This document shows, one piece after another, positions 53,080 to 63,105 of a stretch of DNA of 64,000 nt. This DNA is from Microglena sp. YARC. Taxonomy: Eukaryota > Chlorophyta > Chlorophyceae > Chlamydomonadales > Chlamydomonadaceae. The notes beneath the pieces were generated by a model that was not told where the DNA came from, made no database searches, and saw nothing but the letters and a program-made list of their open reading frames with translations. A program made the translations under genes and the position numbers. How positions within the stretch are numbered: the first letter of the stretch is position 1; every line of letters starts with the position of its first letter. The stretch spans positions 18,066,620 through 18,130,619 of the forward strand of contig CM039467.1 of NCBI GenBank assembly GCA_022414725.1, written 5' to 3'.

Positions 53080-54780
53080 AAGCAGGGCATGCGTTAGAGA
53101 GCAACCAATGGCAGGGTTAATGGCAAGGGGCAGGACGGTGATGAGCAGAGCATGGCATGCGTTACATAGCAACCAATGGCAGGGAGCATGGCAAGGGGCA
53201 TGCATGTGCTAAACAGAGCAGAGCAGGCATTATAGAGCAATGAATGGCAGGGAGCACGGTAAGGGGCATGGATGTGATAAGCAGATCAGGGCATGTGTTT
53301 AGAGAGCAAAGCAGGGAAGGGAGCAAAGTACGCCTGGAAAGTGATGATCAGAGAAGGGCATGCGTTCAAGAGGAAGGAAGGGAAGGGAGCACGGTAAGGG
53401 CAGGACCACAGTGATGAGCACAATAAGGCATGCATTTGAGAACCAAGAGCATGGATAATGGCAATTGCCAGTATCCATGCCCCTCTTTAACGCCTGCCCT
53501 GCTCATCACTGTCGTCCTGCCCTTTGCCATTATCCCTGCCCCTCTTTGCTCTCTAACGCCTGCCCTGCTCTGCTCATCACTGTCGTCCTGCCCCTCGCCA
53601 TTATCCCTGCCCCTCTTTGCTCTCTATCGCATGCCCTGCTCTGCTCATCACTGTCGTCTTGCCCTTTGCCATTATCCCTACCCCTCCTTGATCTCTAACG
53701 CCTGGCCTGCTCTGCTCATCACTGTCGCCTTGCCCCTTTCCATTATTCCTGCCCCTCTTTGCTCTCTAACGCCTGCCCTGCCTTGTTCATCACTGTCGTC
53801 CTGCCCCTTGCCATTATCCGTGCCCGTCTTTGCTCTCTAACGCCTTCCCTTCTCTGCTCATCAATGTCATCCTGCCCCTCGCCATTATCCCTGCCCCTCT
53901 TTGCTCTCTAACACCTGTCCTGCTCTGCTCATCACTGTCGTCCTGCCCCTCGCCATTATCCCTGCCAGCTGGTTTGTACTCACGAGAGTAAAGAGTGGCA
54001 GGGATAATGGCAAGGGGCAAGACGACAGTGATGAGCAGAGCGGGGCAGGCGTAAGAGAGCAAAGAGTGGCAGGGATAATGGCAAGGGGCAAGACGAGAGT
54101 GATAAGCAGAGCGGGGCAGGCATAAGAGAGCAAGGAGGGGCAGGGATAATGGCAAAGGGCAAGACGACAGTGATGAGCAGAGCAGGGCAGGCGTTAGAGA
54201 TCAAAGAGGGGCAGGGATAATGGCAAGGGCAGGACGACAGTGTTGAGCAGAGCAGAGCAGGCGTTAGAGAGCAAAGAGGGGCAGGGATAATGGCAAAGGA
54301 CAGGACGACAGTGATGAGCGGGGCAGGGCAGGCGTCAGAGAGCAAAGAGGGGCAGGGATAATGGCGAGGGGCAGGATGACAGTGATGAGCAGAGAAGGGA
54401 AGGCGTTAGAGAGCAAAGAGGGGCAGGGATAATGGCAAGGGGCAGGATGACAGTGTTGAGCAGAGCGGGGCAGGCGTTAGAGAGCAAAGAGGGGCAGGGA
54501 TAATGGCAAGGGGCAGGACGACAGTGATGAACAAGGCAGGGCAGGCGTTAGAGAGCAAAGAGGGGCAGGGATAACGGAAAGGGGCAAGGCGACAGTGATG
54601 AGCAGAGCAGGGCAGGCGTTAGAGAGCAAGGAAGGGCAGGGAGCACGGATAAGGGCAGGATGGTGATTAGCAGGGCATGGCCTGCAAAACAGAGCAATGA
54701 AAGGCAGGGAGAATGGCAAGGGGCAGGACAGTGACGTGCAGAGCAGGGTATGCGTTAGAGATCAATGAAGGGCAGTACAT
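53080..54780. repeat. 70-bp minisatellite array with an inverted middle block
   Basis: The unit (about 70 bp) includes gggcagggataatggcaagg, cgacagtgatgagcagagc and gggcaggcgttagagagcaa. From about 53080 to 53465 (degenerate) and 53993 to 54780 it reads in this sense. From about 53468 to 53968 it is inverted (ctgctcatcactgtcgtcct...). The inversion point near 53968-53993 holds unrelated 'agctggtttgtactcacgag'. All ORFs in the array are repeat products. Confidence 0.92.
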
Positions 54781-54784
54781 AGAC

Positions 54785-55147
54785 CTTTTGGAGCAACCTA
54801 GCCGACTATCTTTCTACTTGTAGAAGAGCAAGACAGGAAGCCCTGGACTGCTTAGTGGCACCGTAATTTATCATCCCTTTTTTTCTTCTTCTTGTGACTT
54901 TTCATTTGTTAGCTTCTTACCTCCGCCACTGTAAGTGGTTGAGATCTGGGTCCGGCTCTAAGGGGTTTAATACCTACGCCACCAAAACGGTGGTTGGGAG
55001 TTTGGTTTGTTTGTCCTCGACACACCCCTGATGTAATGGGGTTTTTTGCTTTGTGGGTGCTTTTTCTTTTTGTTTAAAGCACAGAGTCTCATACACCCTC
55101 GCGGTGTCAAGTAGACTTTAACATGTAATGTAATGTAATGTAATGTA
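54785..55147 (+). mobile_element. 5'-truncated LINE copy with TAATG tail
   Basis: Begins cttttggagcaacc and matches the last 353 bases of the LINE at 11190-12310, including the coding end and 3' UTR. It ends in (TGTAATG)-type repeats and is flanked by ATAGAC (54779-54784 and 55148-55153), a plausible target duplication. It inserted at the edge of the minisatellite. Confidence 0.9.
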
Positions 55148-55239
55148 ATAGACAGAGGCATAGTACAGATGCAGTAACAGAGACGATGGCAGAGACAGTG
55201 ATACAAACATAGACAGATGCACGTGGGCACCACCTAGGA

Positions 55240-55870
55240 ATGAATCAATACATAATTCGCTATGCCACACAATTGTTGCGAAACCGCACCTACAAGCAAG
55301 CTTCACTTATTACTTACGTTGTTGTCCAAAAGCCTCATGTGACAGTGGAACATCAGAACTGGGAGGGAAGACAGAGCAATGGTCCCTACAAATACAGAAT
55401 GCAGGCATAGTTAAATTAAGTAGCACCTTTACTTCTTATTTGATGATAGTTTAAAGCCCCCTTCTCTTGTGTCAACAATGGCCAAGCGCTCAAGCAGACT
55501 GACAAGCAAGTATTCATGCGTACAACAGATAGGCATGCAAGCAACCAAGCCACTTTCCCATGGGCTGAACACTCTATGCCTAGCACCTCCAAGCTGCAGT
55601 CACCATCCAGATATTCAGCCAATCAGTCACCAGGGATGAAGACAGAAAGGCAGGCATACAGACATGAATGCACAAAAGGAGGCATGCAAGCAGGTGGACA
55701 CTATTTAGGCATATGATCAAGTCAGAATTCCCTAGGCCACATTGTTGTGAAACCCTACCTACAAGCAACCTTCAGACCGCTACCAGACAGAGCATGGGTC
55801 CCTGCAAAAATGAAGGGCGGGCATAGTTACATTTATTGACACCCTTTGTGTTGTTTTTGCGTATTGGTAG
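55240..55870. repeat. Diverged tandem duplication, period about 480 bp
   Basis: 'ccacattgttg', 'cgaaaccc', 'acctacaagcaa', 'agacagagca', 'gtccctacaaa' and 'ggcatagttaaatt' type words occur in the same order near 55260-55430 and 55735-55840. The - strand of 55320-55385 has acceptor- and donor-like ends (tag, gtaagt) around an open 67-base segment, but no gene could be assembled. Confidence 0.5.
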
Positions 55871-55937
55871 GGAGATACCCCTGGAAGTCCAACCTGCCTT
55901 AAGCTTAGGTACCTGAACCTCAGGTCCTACCCCAGCC

Positions 55938-56692
55938 TTGCATTGTCCACACTTGCCTGAGTTTACCATGCAGAATGGATCTGGAAGACCCAAGCATAAA
56001 GACAAGGTTGGAATATCACCCAACACCCAGCAAAGCAAGGAGAACCAGTCTCCACCACAACACAAGAGGCAACGTGCCAAGACTGCCACAACTACTAGGA
56101 GTGAACCCAATGTGAAGATGCATGCCATGGACATGGGTCTAGTGCGTCAGCCAAATAGACACAGTGCTGCCACCATCTATCATGCAGGGTCTCAAGGGAT
56201 AATTGCCACGCATGATCTCCTGATACAATGCTCAAGGGCACCATGCAGCCAGGGCAGTGCATGATCCAACTAGAGTGTAAGTCCCCGTGTCCTTTAAAGC
56301 TCTACTCAGGCCCAGGAGAGAACAGGTGGAAGTATGACTCACATAAGAGTTGGGAGCAAGTTGTCCCAGCATCCTACTTTGCACAGTGCCAACTAATCAT
56401 GCTGCCATCCCAAGCTGAAGTCATGCTCCTGGCACAGCAGACTCCACATACCACCATATTTGACCGTGTACAGAGCAACGTCGAGTGGGCTGACGAGATG
56501 CTGCAACGTATGCAGCTTATTCATGCGGTGGCAGTACAGCAGCGCCGACCGGGCTTCCTGGTTGAGGAGTTGACGACGCAAGGGCCGCTGGCTGCAAGAT
56601 ACCATGCCTCCAGCACTGACAACCTACACAGGTCTAGCATAGACGGATCGGTTGCGAGAATTAGCGGCACCGATGTAAGGGAATTTGTGTAG
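55938..56692 (+). pseudogene. YqaJ-like exonuclease (viral-recombinase type) fragment
   Basis: Two overlapping frames form one protein with a frameshift or short intron near 56230. First: a basic, Ser/Pro region (PPQHKRQRAKTATTT), then HSAATIYHAGSQGIIATHDL. Second: CMIQLECKSPCPLKL, VVPASYFAQCQLIMLPSQ, then TTIFDRVQSNVEWADEML. The E-x-K of LECK and the Y-x-x-Q-C-Q of the later block are where the PD-(D/E)xK nuclease motif and the conserved glutamine of the YqaJ family are expected. Such genes occur singly and in mobile elements of algae and animals. The 5' part of the domain is not visible, so I treat it as a broken or partial gene. Confidence 0.5.
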
Positions 56693-57701
56693 GAGAGAGG
56701 ACCAGAGCATTTGTCAAATTTCAAAAACAATCTGACGCACTACTTCGCGCTTGTCCACGCGGAAGGCGGAAGAGGGCGTTGCGCAGTAATACTGAAAAGA
56801 TATATGGAAAGAAAGGAGGGAATAAAGCAGGACGCCAGAAATATCAAGTAGCAACAAACACATGCTTTGGGCGAGGGAGGGAAGAATATGAGGTAGGAGT
56901 ACGAGAGGTAGAAGGTTGGCGTGGCTTACCTTAGCCATACTGCAAAGGCTCTAATCAAAGGGCTCTAATCGTACGGCCATTTCGCCATGCTGCGTCCAAT
57001 CCGCCTTGGCTAAATGTACGTGAAAGGCTGGTGAAAGGAAACCCTGCGAAAACATCTATCAAAATTAGTAAGAGCACTGACAGGTCATCGCGTCACACTA
57101 ATATTTCAGTGTGACTTAGGCTTTCATCACAGTGATTAAAATCGTCCTGGTTTCGCCCTACAACAGCGCCATTTTCGACGCATGCAGCAAAAGCACATCG
57201 GTAACTTCGGGTGTCCATTTTCCCGAATGAAAGCTATTCGCCAACAAGTAGTTCGCGCTAGTACTTCGTTGCCTAATTGTTCACCCTATCTCGGAATCGC
57301 TGGCAGAGCTTGGCAGGTTCGCAAGATTGACCCCTCGAAAAGGTTGCTAACAGACCCTCGAGCGACAGAAAGCTCCATACCCCTTCGCGTATTACAACTC
57401 AGTAGTTAACGTGCGATCGAGGAGTTATTGGTCACGCTTCAGTCTACGAAAAGTTCTGGGTGTCTGTCGGGATCGCTAGTTTGCGGTGAGCCGAGACATT
57501 TCGTCCACTGTACGCCTACATTTATCTGTAGTTCCGCTGCAAATCGCGTCTTTCGCCTACATTTAGCGAAATTGTCACTTCCCCGAGTGGTAGCGGCGCT
57601 GCGGGCTTAGACGAGTAGCGACAAATGGAGACTGGGATTCGTCGAGCGACGTGCTGCAAAACGGGGAGCCAGCGTGATAGATCAATTGGACGTGAGTGTA
57701 A
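56693..57701. other. Non-coding DNA next to the Copia A 5' LTR
   Basis: No gene. At 56985-57002 'caatccgccttggctaa' is the inverse of 'gccaaggcggattg' at 52437-52450, possibly paired ends of an unrecognised insertion. The 200 bases nearest the LTR are probably Copia A leader. Confidence 0.35.
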
Positions 57702-57715
57702 GGGCAAACATAACC
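57702..57715 (-). other. Half-tRNA-type primer site of Copia A
   Basis: The + strand reads gggcaaacataacc, so the element strand begins GGTTATG directly after the 5' LTR. This fits the anticodon arm of a tRNA-iMet cut in the loop (CAT AACC), the known copia-type primer. Confidence 0.6.
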
Positions 57716-57971
57716 TGTGATAATCTCGTATTGAGGAGACTTCTTTACTCGGGAAGATGTAGCTACTGAATAGATTGCAGTATATCAATTGGTATCGATC
57801 TTGCATGGACAGACATGATATACTATGCCGATGGCAGTACAGTTGTACTTCCATGACGGCGCACGGTGTCACAAGGACACGTGCCCAGTGCAGGACCATT
57901 CAGGTACGGCGCACTAGCCTCTCAGAGCAACTCAGTAGCCGGTATACAATCCGGTCTATAAGACTATAACA
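57716..57971 (-). repeat. 5' LTR of Copia A
   Basis: 256 bp. Same as the left LTR except about seven substitutions and an 8-bp insertion near its right end. Followed by AATGC (57972-57976), matching the left target duplication. It could be mistaken for a solo LTR, but the primer site and matching duplication argue otherwise. Confidence 0.85.
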
Positions 57972-58024
57972 AATGCAACGTCGCAGGGTCTAGGGGGCAG
58001 TTGTATTCCTAAGGATTTTGCCAT

Positions 58025-58860
58025 AAACGTTTAAAATCGGGCTACAAGATGCCCAGATGTGGCATTTGGGAAGGAAGAAACGTTAGAAATCGGGCTGCAC
58101 GATGTCCAGGTGTAACATTTGGACATTCAAAACGTTTACAATCGGGCTGCTTTTTTGGCCTGCCCGATTCTAGTATCGGGCTGCACTTTCCCTTACATTC
58201 GAAAGTTGGCATTTCTGGTACTTCAGCATACAAAATTGACCCCAGATCAACCAGGCAAAAAACGACACACTTGACAGGGGCGCCAACGAACTTCATGGCG
58301 TCGAGGATGGTGCGGTATGTAGCTACCAGGCGGGAGCACAACCTTCTCGACGTTGATCAGACGACCAATTTCCGACCTCTTCACCTGGGCAATTTGGTAA
58401 CTTGGGATGTGAACATTGGTTCAGGTGGGAGACTAAATACACGACACCGCGGTTACCAGTACCGCGGTTGCCAAGAGCCCTGCTATTTGAATCCTACTAC
58501 AACTTTAACTTGGCCTGGAGTCTGGGAGCTCGTATTTTGAAAACTTGAACTTGGCCTGCCGATGAGAACTGCCCGTGAGAACTGCTGATGACCAGCGCGC
58601 GATGCCTTCGTACTGTCGAAACGTTTATCATCGGGCTGTCCGATGCCCATGCCAAGCACCTGCAATCCGTAAACGTTTATAACGGTAATCGTGGCAGCCC
58701 GATGCTCGGGCCAAGCATCTACCAGCCGGAAACGTTTAATATTGTGGCAGCCCGATGCTCCACCAAGCAAGAGATCTGAGATCTGGAAACGTTTCTCACA
58801 CCTGGGAGCGCGATGGACCAAAACAGGAACAAACGTTTATAATCGGGCGATCCCGTTAAA
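58025..58860. repeat. Cluster of AAACGTTT / ATCGGGCTG motifs
   Basis: At least eight copies of aaacgttt, mostly followed within a few bases by atcgggctg or its complement cagcccgat and then by gatgcc(c/t). They occur near 58025, 58078, 58129, 58617, 58670, 58729, 58788 and 58833. Spacing is irregular and both orientations of the second half occur. No ORF explains it. Confidence 0.7.
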
Positions 58861-58945
58861 TCGCGGCAAGGAATATCCCTGCTAGCTAGGGAGGTTTAGT
58901 TGCGTAGCATAGCAAGGGGCCCTCCTGAACAACCCTGCTGCATAC

Positions 58946-59778
58946 CAGGGTACTACTAAGCGCGTGCGGCGAGCGCGGCCCGAGCTGCCTTTTTGAGCCC
59001 ATCTGCGCGTTTCGCGCAGTTTTTATCAACCCCTGTGCGCGGAGCGCGCTGCTTTTTTGAATATCACAGCGCTTTCCTATTTTCACTCACTCAGAGAAAG
59101 CGCAGAAAAGCGCAGAAACCGCTGTCCCCACGTGCGCTTTCTCATTTTTTGAGTGTGAGTCATTGAGTGACTCAAGGGCTGGATTGCCCTCTGGGATTTA
59201 AATTGTGTGACAGCCAATGACCATCGGTTATCGCCATGGAAGCTGCCAGGTAGGGGGACTCTCAGACCGTCGAATTTGAACACTAACAGAAACAACCGAA
59301 CAGACATCCTGATAATTGAACCTGTAGGCTCTGTCGAAGCAGTTATAACGTCTTCAAGTCCCTCATCCCTTCTCGAGGGATCATTCAGCGCTAACGCTCC
59401 TAAGCCCCGCCCCTGCTGTCGCCATTTCGTCACTGCTCTAGTCTAATAGTCTCCTCCCCCGCACCAAACGAAAGTTTGTTTGCTTCTGAATAGACCAGTC
59501 GAGTAGTCAAACCTGCCGAATTGCTGAAAACTTCAAGTTTCTAAACTACTCCTTTTCCCTGTGCAGTCCTCCTCCCACTCCTCCTCCATCGCCTGCTGCT
59601 CCTCCTCGCTCCTCCTCCTCATGATGAATGCCCTCTGGCCTCACGTTCCACGTTCCTTGTTTGCACTCGCCTTTTGCTCATTTGCTCTCGTTCGTTGTTG
59701 CCCGCGTGGAATCGAACCGAGAAGGAAGCTGGATGAAGGGGTGAGACAGGCCGGGGCGCATGTGATGGCCGGCGGGTA

Positions 59779-59815
<37 letters not shown>

Positions 59816-60184
59816 CATGCGACCACGCTTTGCCTCTGCCTGGATGCTGTCTCCATAGTCGGCTTAACTGTCTTGTATACCGTGAAACGAGCGTCAGCCT
59901 ATGCGATTCGACGCAGTTTCTCGAGTCGTTTCTGCCTACTACGCGCTATCCTAAACTCCTGATCCGATCGTTCCAGCCCTGTACTCCAGAGCGCAGAAAA
60001 CAGCGCACAAAAAGCGCAGAAAAAAAAAATATCAGAAGAGTGAAGAAAGCGCAGTTTTTTTTTTTTGAGGAGCGCTTTTTTTTCACCGCGCTGTAGTTTT
60101 TTGGGGGCTGTGAGCTCACCGCGCAGTTTTATTTTGGAGCTGTGCGCTTAAGCGCTGGTCAATTTGGCCATAAGTAGTACCCTA
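58946..60184. mobile_element. Non-autonomous hAT-type transposon, 1239 bp
   Basis: Flanked by the 8-bp duplication CTGCATAC (58938-58945 and 60185-60192). Terminal repeats are CAGGGTACTACT at left and, inverted, TAGGGTACTACT at right; both obey the hAT rule. Many 'gcgcag'/'ctgcgc' words sit just inside both ends, like hAT subterminal binding sites. No transposase motif inside; the middle carries a 36-G run. Confidence 0.85.
59779..59814 (+). repeat. 36-base poly-G tract
   Basis: Uninterrupted G run in the middle of the hAT-type element. Length may be affected by sequencing. Confidence 0.85.
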
Positions 60185-60299
60185 CTGCATACATGCGCAT
60201 TTCGCCTGCCACTATGGAAACAGGTTTGGACGTTAAACGACATTAAAACGACGTTATATGACATTAAAGCGAGTTAAATACAAGTTAAGCAGGTTAAAC

Positions 60300-60740
60300 C
60301 AAGTTAGCTTGCGTGTTTCTGTATGAGTGCTTGTGCATGGCCTGCTGCTTTAAGGATGAACAAGGTGCGTCGGCCGGTTTCCCTTGGCATGTAATTGAGA
60401 CATTATGTGCGTGTCCTTCCTAGCAGTGTGCTGGTTGCATGTTTGGTTTGTATGTATGATTACTTGTCATGTCCTTAACCTGCATGTGTATACGTGTGGC
60501 CTGCCGGTTATCCTTGGGCGCCTCAGGTCTTTAGGATCATTGGCGGGTCTGGGGGGTCACATTGCATGCATGTACGCACGTGAAGGATATGACGGACATA
60601 GTCATACTTACATATAGCCATGATCATGTTGCTTGCCCACTAGCTAGTGGTATCCGTGCTTACTTGCTTGTGTGTGTACGCCCTTTTGTGATTTGTTATT
60701 AGTTGTGTTTCTGTATGAGTGCTTGTGCATGGCCCCATAT
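60300..60740. repeat. Duplicated GTGTTTCTGTATGAGTGC segment
   Basis: 'gtgtttctgtatgagtgctt' followed by 'gtgcatggcc' occurs at about 60313-60342 and 60707-60736. The DNA between is TG-rich with no gene. Confidence 0.55.
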
Positions 60741-60795
60741 ATGTATTTACCATGTAGCTGTGTACATGCAAACATATATGAACCACATGTAGATG

Positions 60796-60862
60796 AAATA
60801 AAAATAAAACACCTCTATCCTATTTATTTATCTATAAATAGAGGTGTTTTAATTTATTTTTC
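60796..60862. repeat. AT-rich inverted repeat
   Basis: 'aaaataaaacacctctat' and 'aaatagaggtgttttaattt' form a hairpin with a short loop. May be a small foldback unit or transcription-end hairpin. Confidence 0.6.
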
Positions 60863-60933
60863 AATTGTTTCATGTTCGTTTTAGTTGACACTCGATTTGC
60901 TTGAGCTCGCCATCTTCCACTTGCGATAAATTC

Positions 60934-62021
60934 CAGGATTTTTTATTTCAAATCTGAAAGTGACATTTTGCTAGCTCTTTGGTTTTAGTCCTCCTCCAAG
61001 AAACAGCCTCCATATAGCTATTTCTGGGCGGCCCAAAGGGCTGCCCCAGGGGGCAGCGCCTTGAGCAGGGGGGGGGGGGGGAGGGGGGTCATGGGGAATC
61101 ATACATGATAGACCAGACAGTATGGACCAATGCATGGCGGGCAGTGACTTATTCCCCAGCCGGGCCTGCACCGCTTTCTGCCTTGGGTAATCTGTCATGG
61201 GTCTGCCACTGGCAAGCATGTCATGCACCACCACCAGCTGCTTCACTGTCCTGGTTCAAGCTTTGCCTTCTGCTCCCTCAGCACCTCGCAGCATTAGCCT
61301 CAGCAGCAGCCGGTGTAAAGAAGCGAGCCAGGGTCTGCTGACTTTTGATGTGGGTCACTGTCTTCTCATGACCCTTTACACCACACATCTTACTGTCGAA
61401 AGTAGAAGTGCATACAGAGCATCTGTCTTTCCATCGACCATCTTGTACGCCAGCACAAGCGAGCCACGGGACGCCCCTCGAGCCAAGGCGCCTTTAGCTT
61501 CACTGTTCCTTGGTTAAGATACCGATCCTTGTAGCCACCAAGACTGAGACCTCTCTTCGCCTTCTTGGGAACGGGCAAGTCTAAATGTGAATCTGAAGGC
61601 GAGTCTTGAGGCGGTATGCTTGAGAACTTCAAACACAACAGGATGGCCGAGCCATCAAGTTAGCTAATGAAGTACGGTTTGGGTTAAGGGGTCGAGGATT
61701 CAAGAACTTCGAGTCGAGATTGAATGAGGGAAATAAGCTGTGAAGTTGGTCGGAACTATTCTTGGTGTCGAGGTGCACGAGGTTATTTTATGGTGACCTG
61801 GCGACCTGCCAGCTAGGTCTTTCCAGGTTCAGGAATCAGAAGTACTGGAGTCTGTGTCGAACTGTCGAATTGGTTCTCTGTAGCGATTTGTGTCGAATTA
61901 GGTTCTTTCTAGCGATTTGGGTCTGGGTGCAGGAATCTCAAATCGGATCTCATATAGCGATTTGCTCGCCCAAAACGGGGTCAAAACTAGCGATCGCTAT
62001 ATATAGCGGGAAAAATCACTG
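60934..62021 (-). mobile_element. hAT-type transposon remnant, 1088 bp
   Basis: Flanked by ATAAATTC on both sides (60926-60933 and 62022-62029). Ends are CAGGATTTTTTATTTC and, inverted, CAGTGATTTTTCCCGC. About 100 bases at the left and about 70 at the right ('gcgatcgctatata') match the 198-bp MITE at 18379. The interior keeps decayed transposase sequence on the - strand. Confidence 0.85.
61000..61640 (-). pseudogene. Decayed hAT transposase N-terminal region
   Basis: The - strand gives LSLGGYKDRYLNQ, then KAPWLEGRPVARLCWR, resembling a BED/TTF zinc-finger lead (K..WL....C). After stops and frame changes it gives QLVVVHDMLASGRPMTDYPR and ALGNKSLPAMHWS-like sequence, reminiscent of the region before the hAT catalytic domain (…P..d...L...lG). 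The catalytic domain and C-terminal dimerisation region are absent. Assignment rests partly on the hAT-type ends around it. Confidence 0.5.
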
Positions 62022-62084
62022 ATAAATTCAGTAGGAGACGGCCCCGTCTGCCCGTGCGATACCCACGGGAGGAATTGTATGATT

Positions 62085-62195
62085 ACATATATATATATAC
62101 TTGTATGCATACAATTGACAGTGTATATGTGTGTCGGGGGGGGGTGGGGTGGGGGGGGGGATGGATAGTGGTGGTGAGGGGTAGACAGTTTATGT

Positions 62196-62248
<53 letters not shown>

Positions 62249-62375
62249 AGTGGTGGTGATGGTAGACAGCTTATGTGTGTGTGTGGGGTGCGTGTGTGGG
62301 TGGGTGGGGTGGTAGTGGTTGACCTCGACAGTGGGGGGGGGACTGTGTGTGTGGGGGGGGGGGGGGGGAATGATT
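62085..62375. repeat. G-rich and TG microsatellite with 37-base poly-G
   Basis: (TG)n blocks alternate with long G-runs; one run spans 62210-62246. On the - strand it gives the Pro/His/Thr ORF. Potential G-quadruplex former. Confidence 0.88.
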
Positions 62376-63105
62376 AGCCTGGACAGCTGGAGCCTGTTAG
62401 CATGGACGGTAATATAAAATACATGAAATACCGTATGAATCAACACAAATGTAAAAAAACGGTGCCGCTCGTTTGCCCCATCTACGCCATAATACGTTCC
62501 CATGTCTCTTAACTTAAGTTAACTTGACTTAACTCAACTTAAAGTGCGATTTAGAGTATATATTGGTTATAATATATGTGCGATATAGTATATCTATTGG
62601 TTACTATCGAAGAAACCAGGGAGCATGCTATAAGGGCGGACTAGACAGGCTAAAGGCTTCGGTAACTGCGCTCCCTAACACCCACTCCTAAACACCCACT
62701 CCTAAACAACCGCTCCTGAACACCCACTCCTGAACTGCACTCATGAACGACCGTTAAACATGTTGGACGGGTTGCAGACAACCGTTCGGTTATGGCTGGC
62801 TTGGCATGAACCGATAATCTGCGTACGGTAGTGAAGCCATGGACGCATCACAAGTTTGGGGAACATGCTACACAAACCAACATTTATTACCGTATCTAGG
62901 AGATCTCGGCCCGTCATCTAGCTGCCCAGCGTACCCACCACTCCACCAGGGGGCAGGGCGGGGCAGATCACTGACCCCCCCAAATAACCTCACCATCCTA
63001 CCACAAACACCACACCACAAACACACCAACGCCATCCCACCATCAAACACACACACGCACGAGGACCCAACCCCTGCCCCATCCCCACGCTCTGGTGTAT
63101 GTTAG
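62376..63105. other. Intergenic, short tandem words only
   Basis: No gene supported. Contains TTAACTTGACTTAACT-type words (62510-62542), a CACCCACTCCTAAA repeat (62680-62740) and CACCACAAACACAC-type repeats (62995-63060). Confidence 0.4.

Larger units (their letters stand above)
32727..57971 (-). mobile_element. Copia A retrotransposon, original 25-kb nested span
   Basis: Left LTR 32727-32974 (next to a polypurine tract) and right LTR 57716-57971 (next to a primer site) are flanked by AATGC on both outer sides (32722-32726 and 57972-57976). Between them, pol and gag fragments appear in Copia order on the - strand, separated by insertions with their own target duplications: 34315-35856, 37755-38004 and 38452-51383. 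From 51851 to 57715 further foreign DNA is present. The left and right LTRs differ at about seven sites plus an 8-bp insertion (agactata) in the right one, consistent with being the oldest layer. Confidence 0.82.

Noticed and set aside
53430..54345. Leu/Pro/Cys-rich ORFs of 110-140 codons
   Set aside because: All lie within the 70-bp minisatellite and repeat with its period.
52409..57520. Single DNA transposon spanning 52.4-57.5 kb, based on shared 'cgagacatttcg' words
   Set aside because: The two words are in direct, not inverted, order and no consistent termini or target duplication could be set.
57522..57899. 125-codon - strand ORF near the Copia A 5' LTR
   Set aside because: Mostly LTR sequence; the same peptide arises from the other LTR copies.
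57716..57971. Solo LTR of Copia A type
   Set aside because: It has a primer site on its inner side and AATGC on its outer side, matching the left end of Copia A, so it is better read as that element's 5' LTR.
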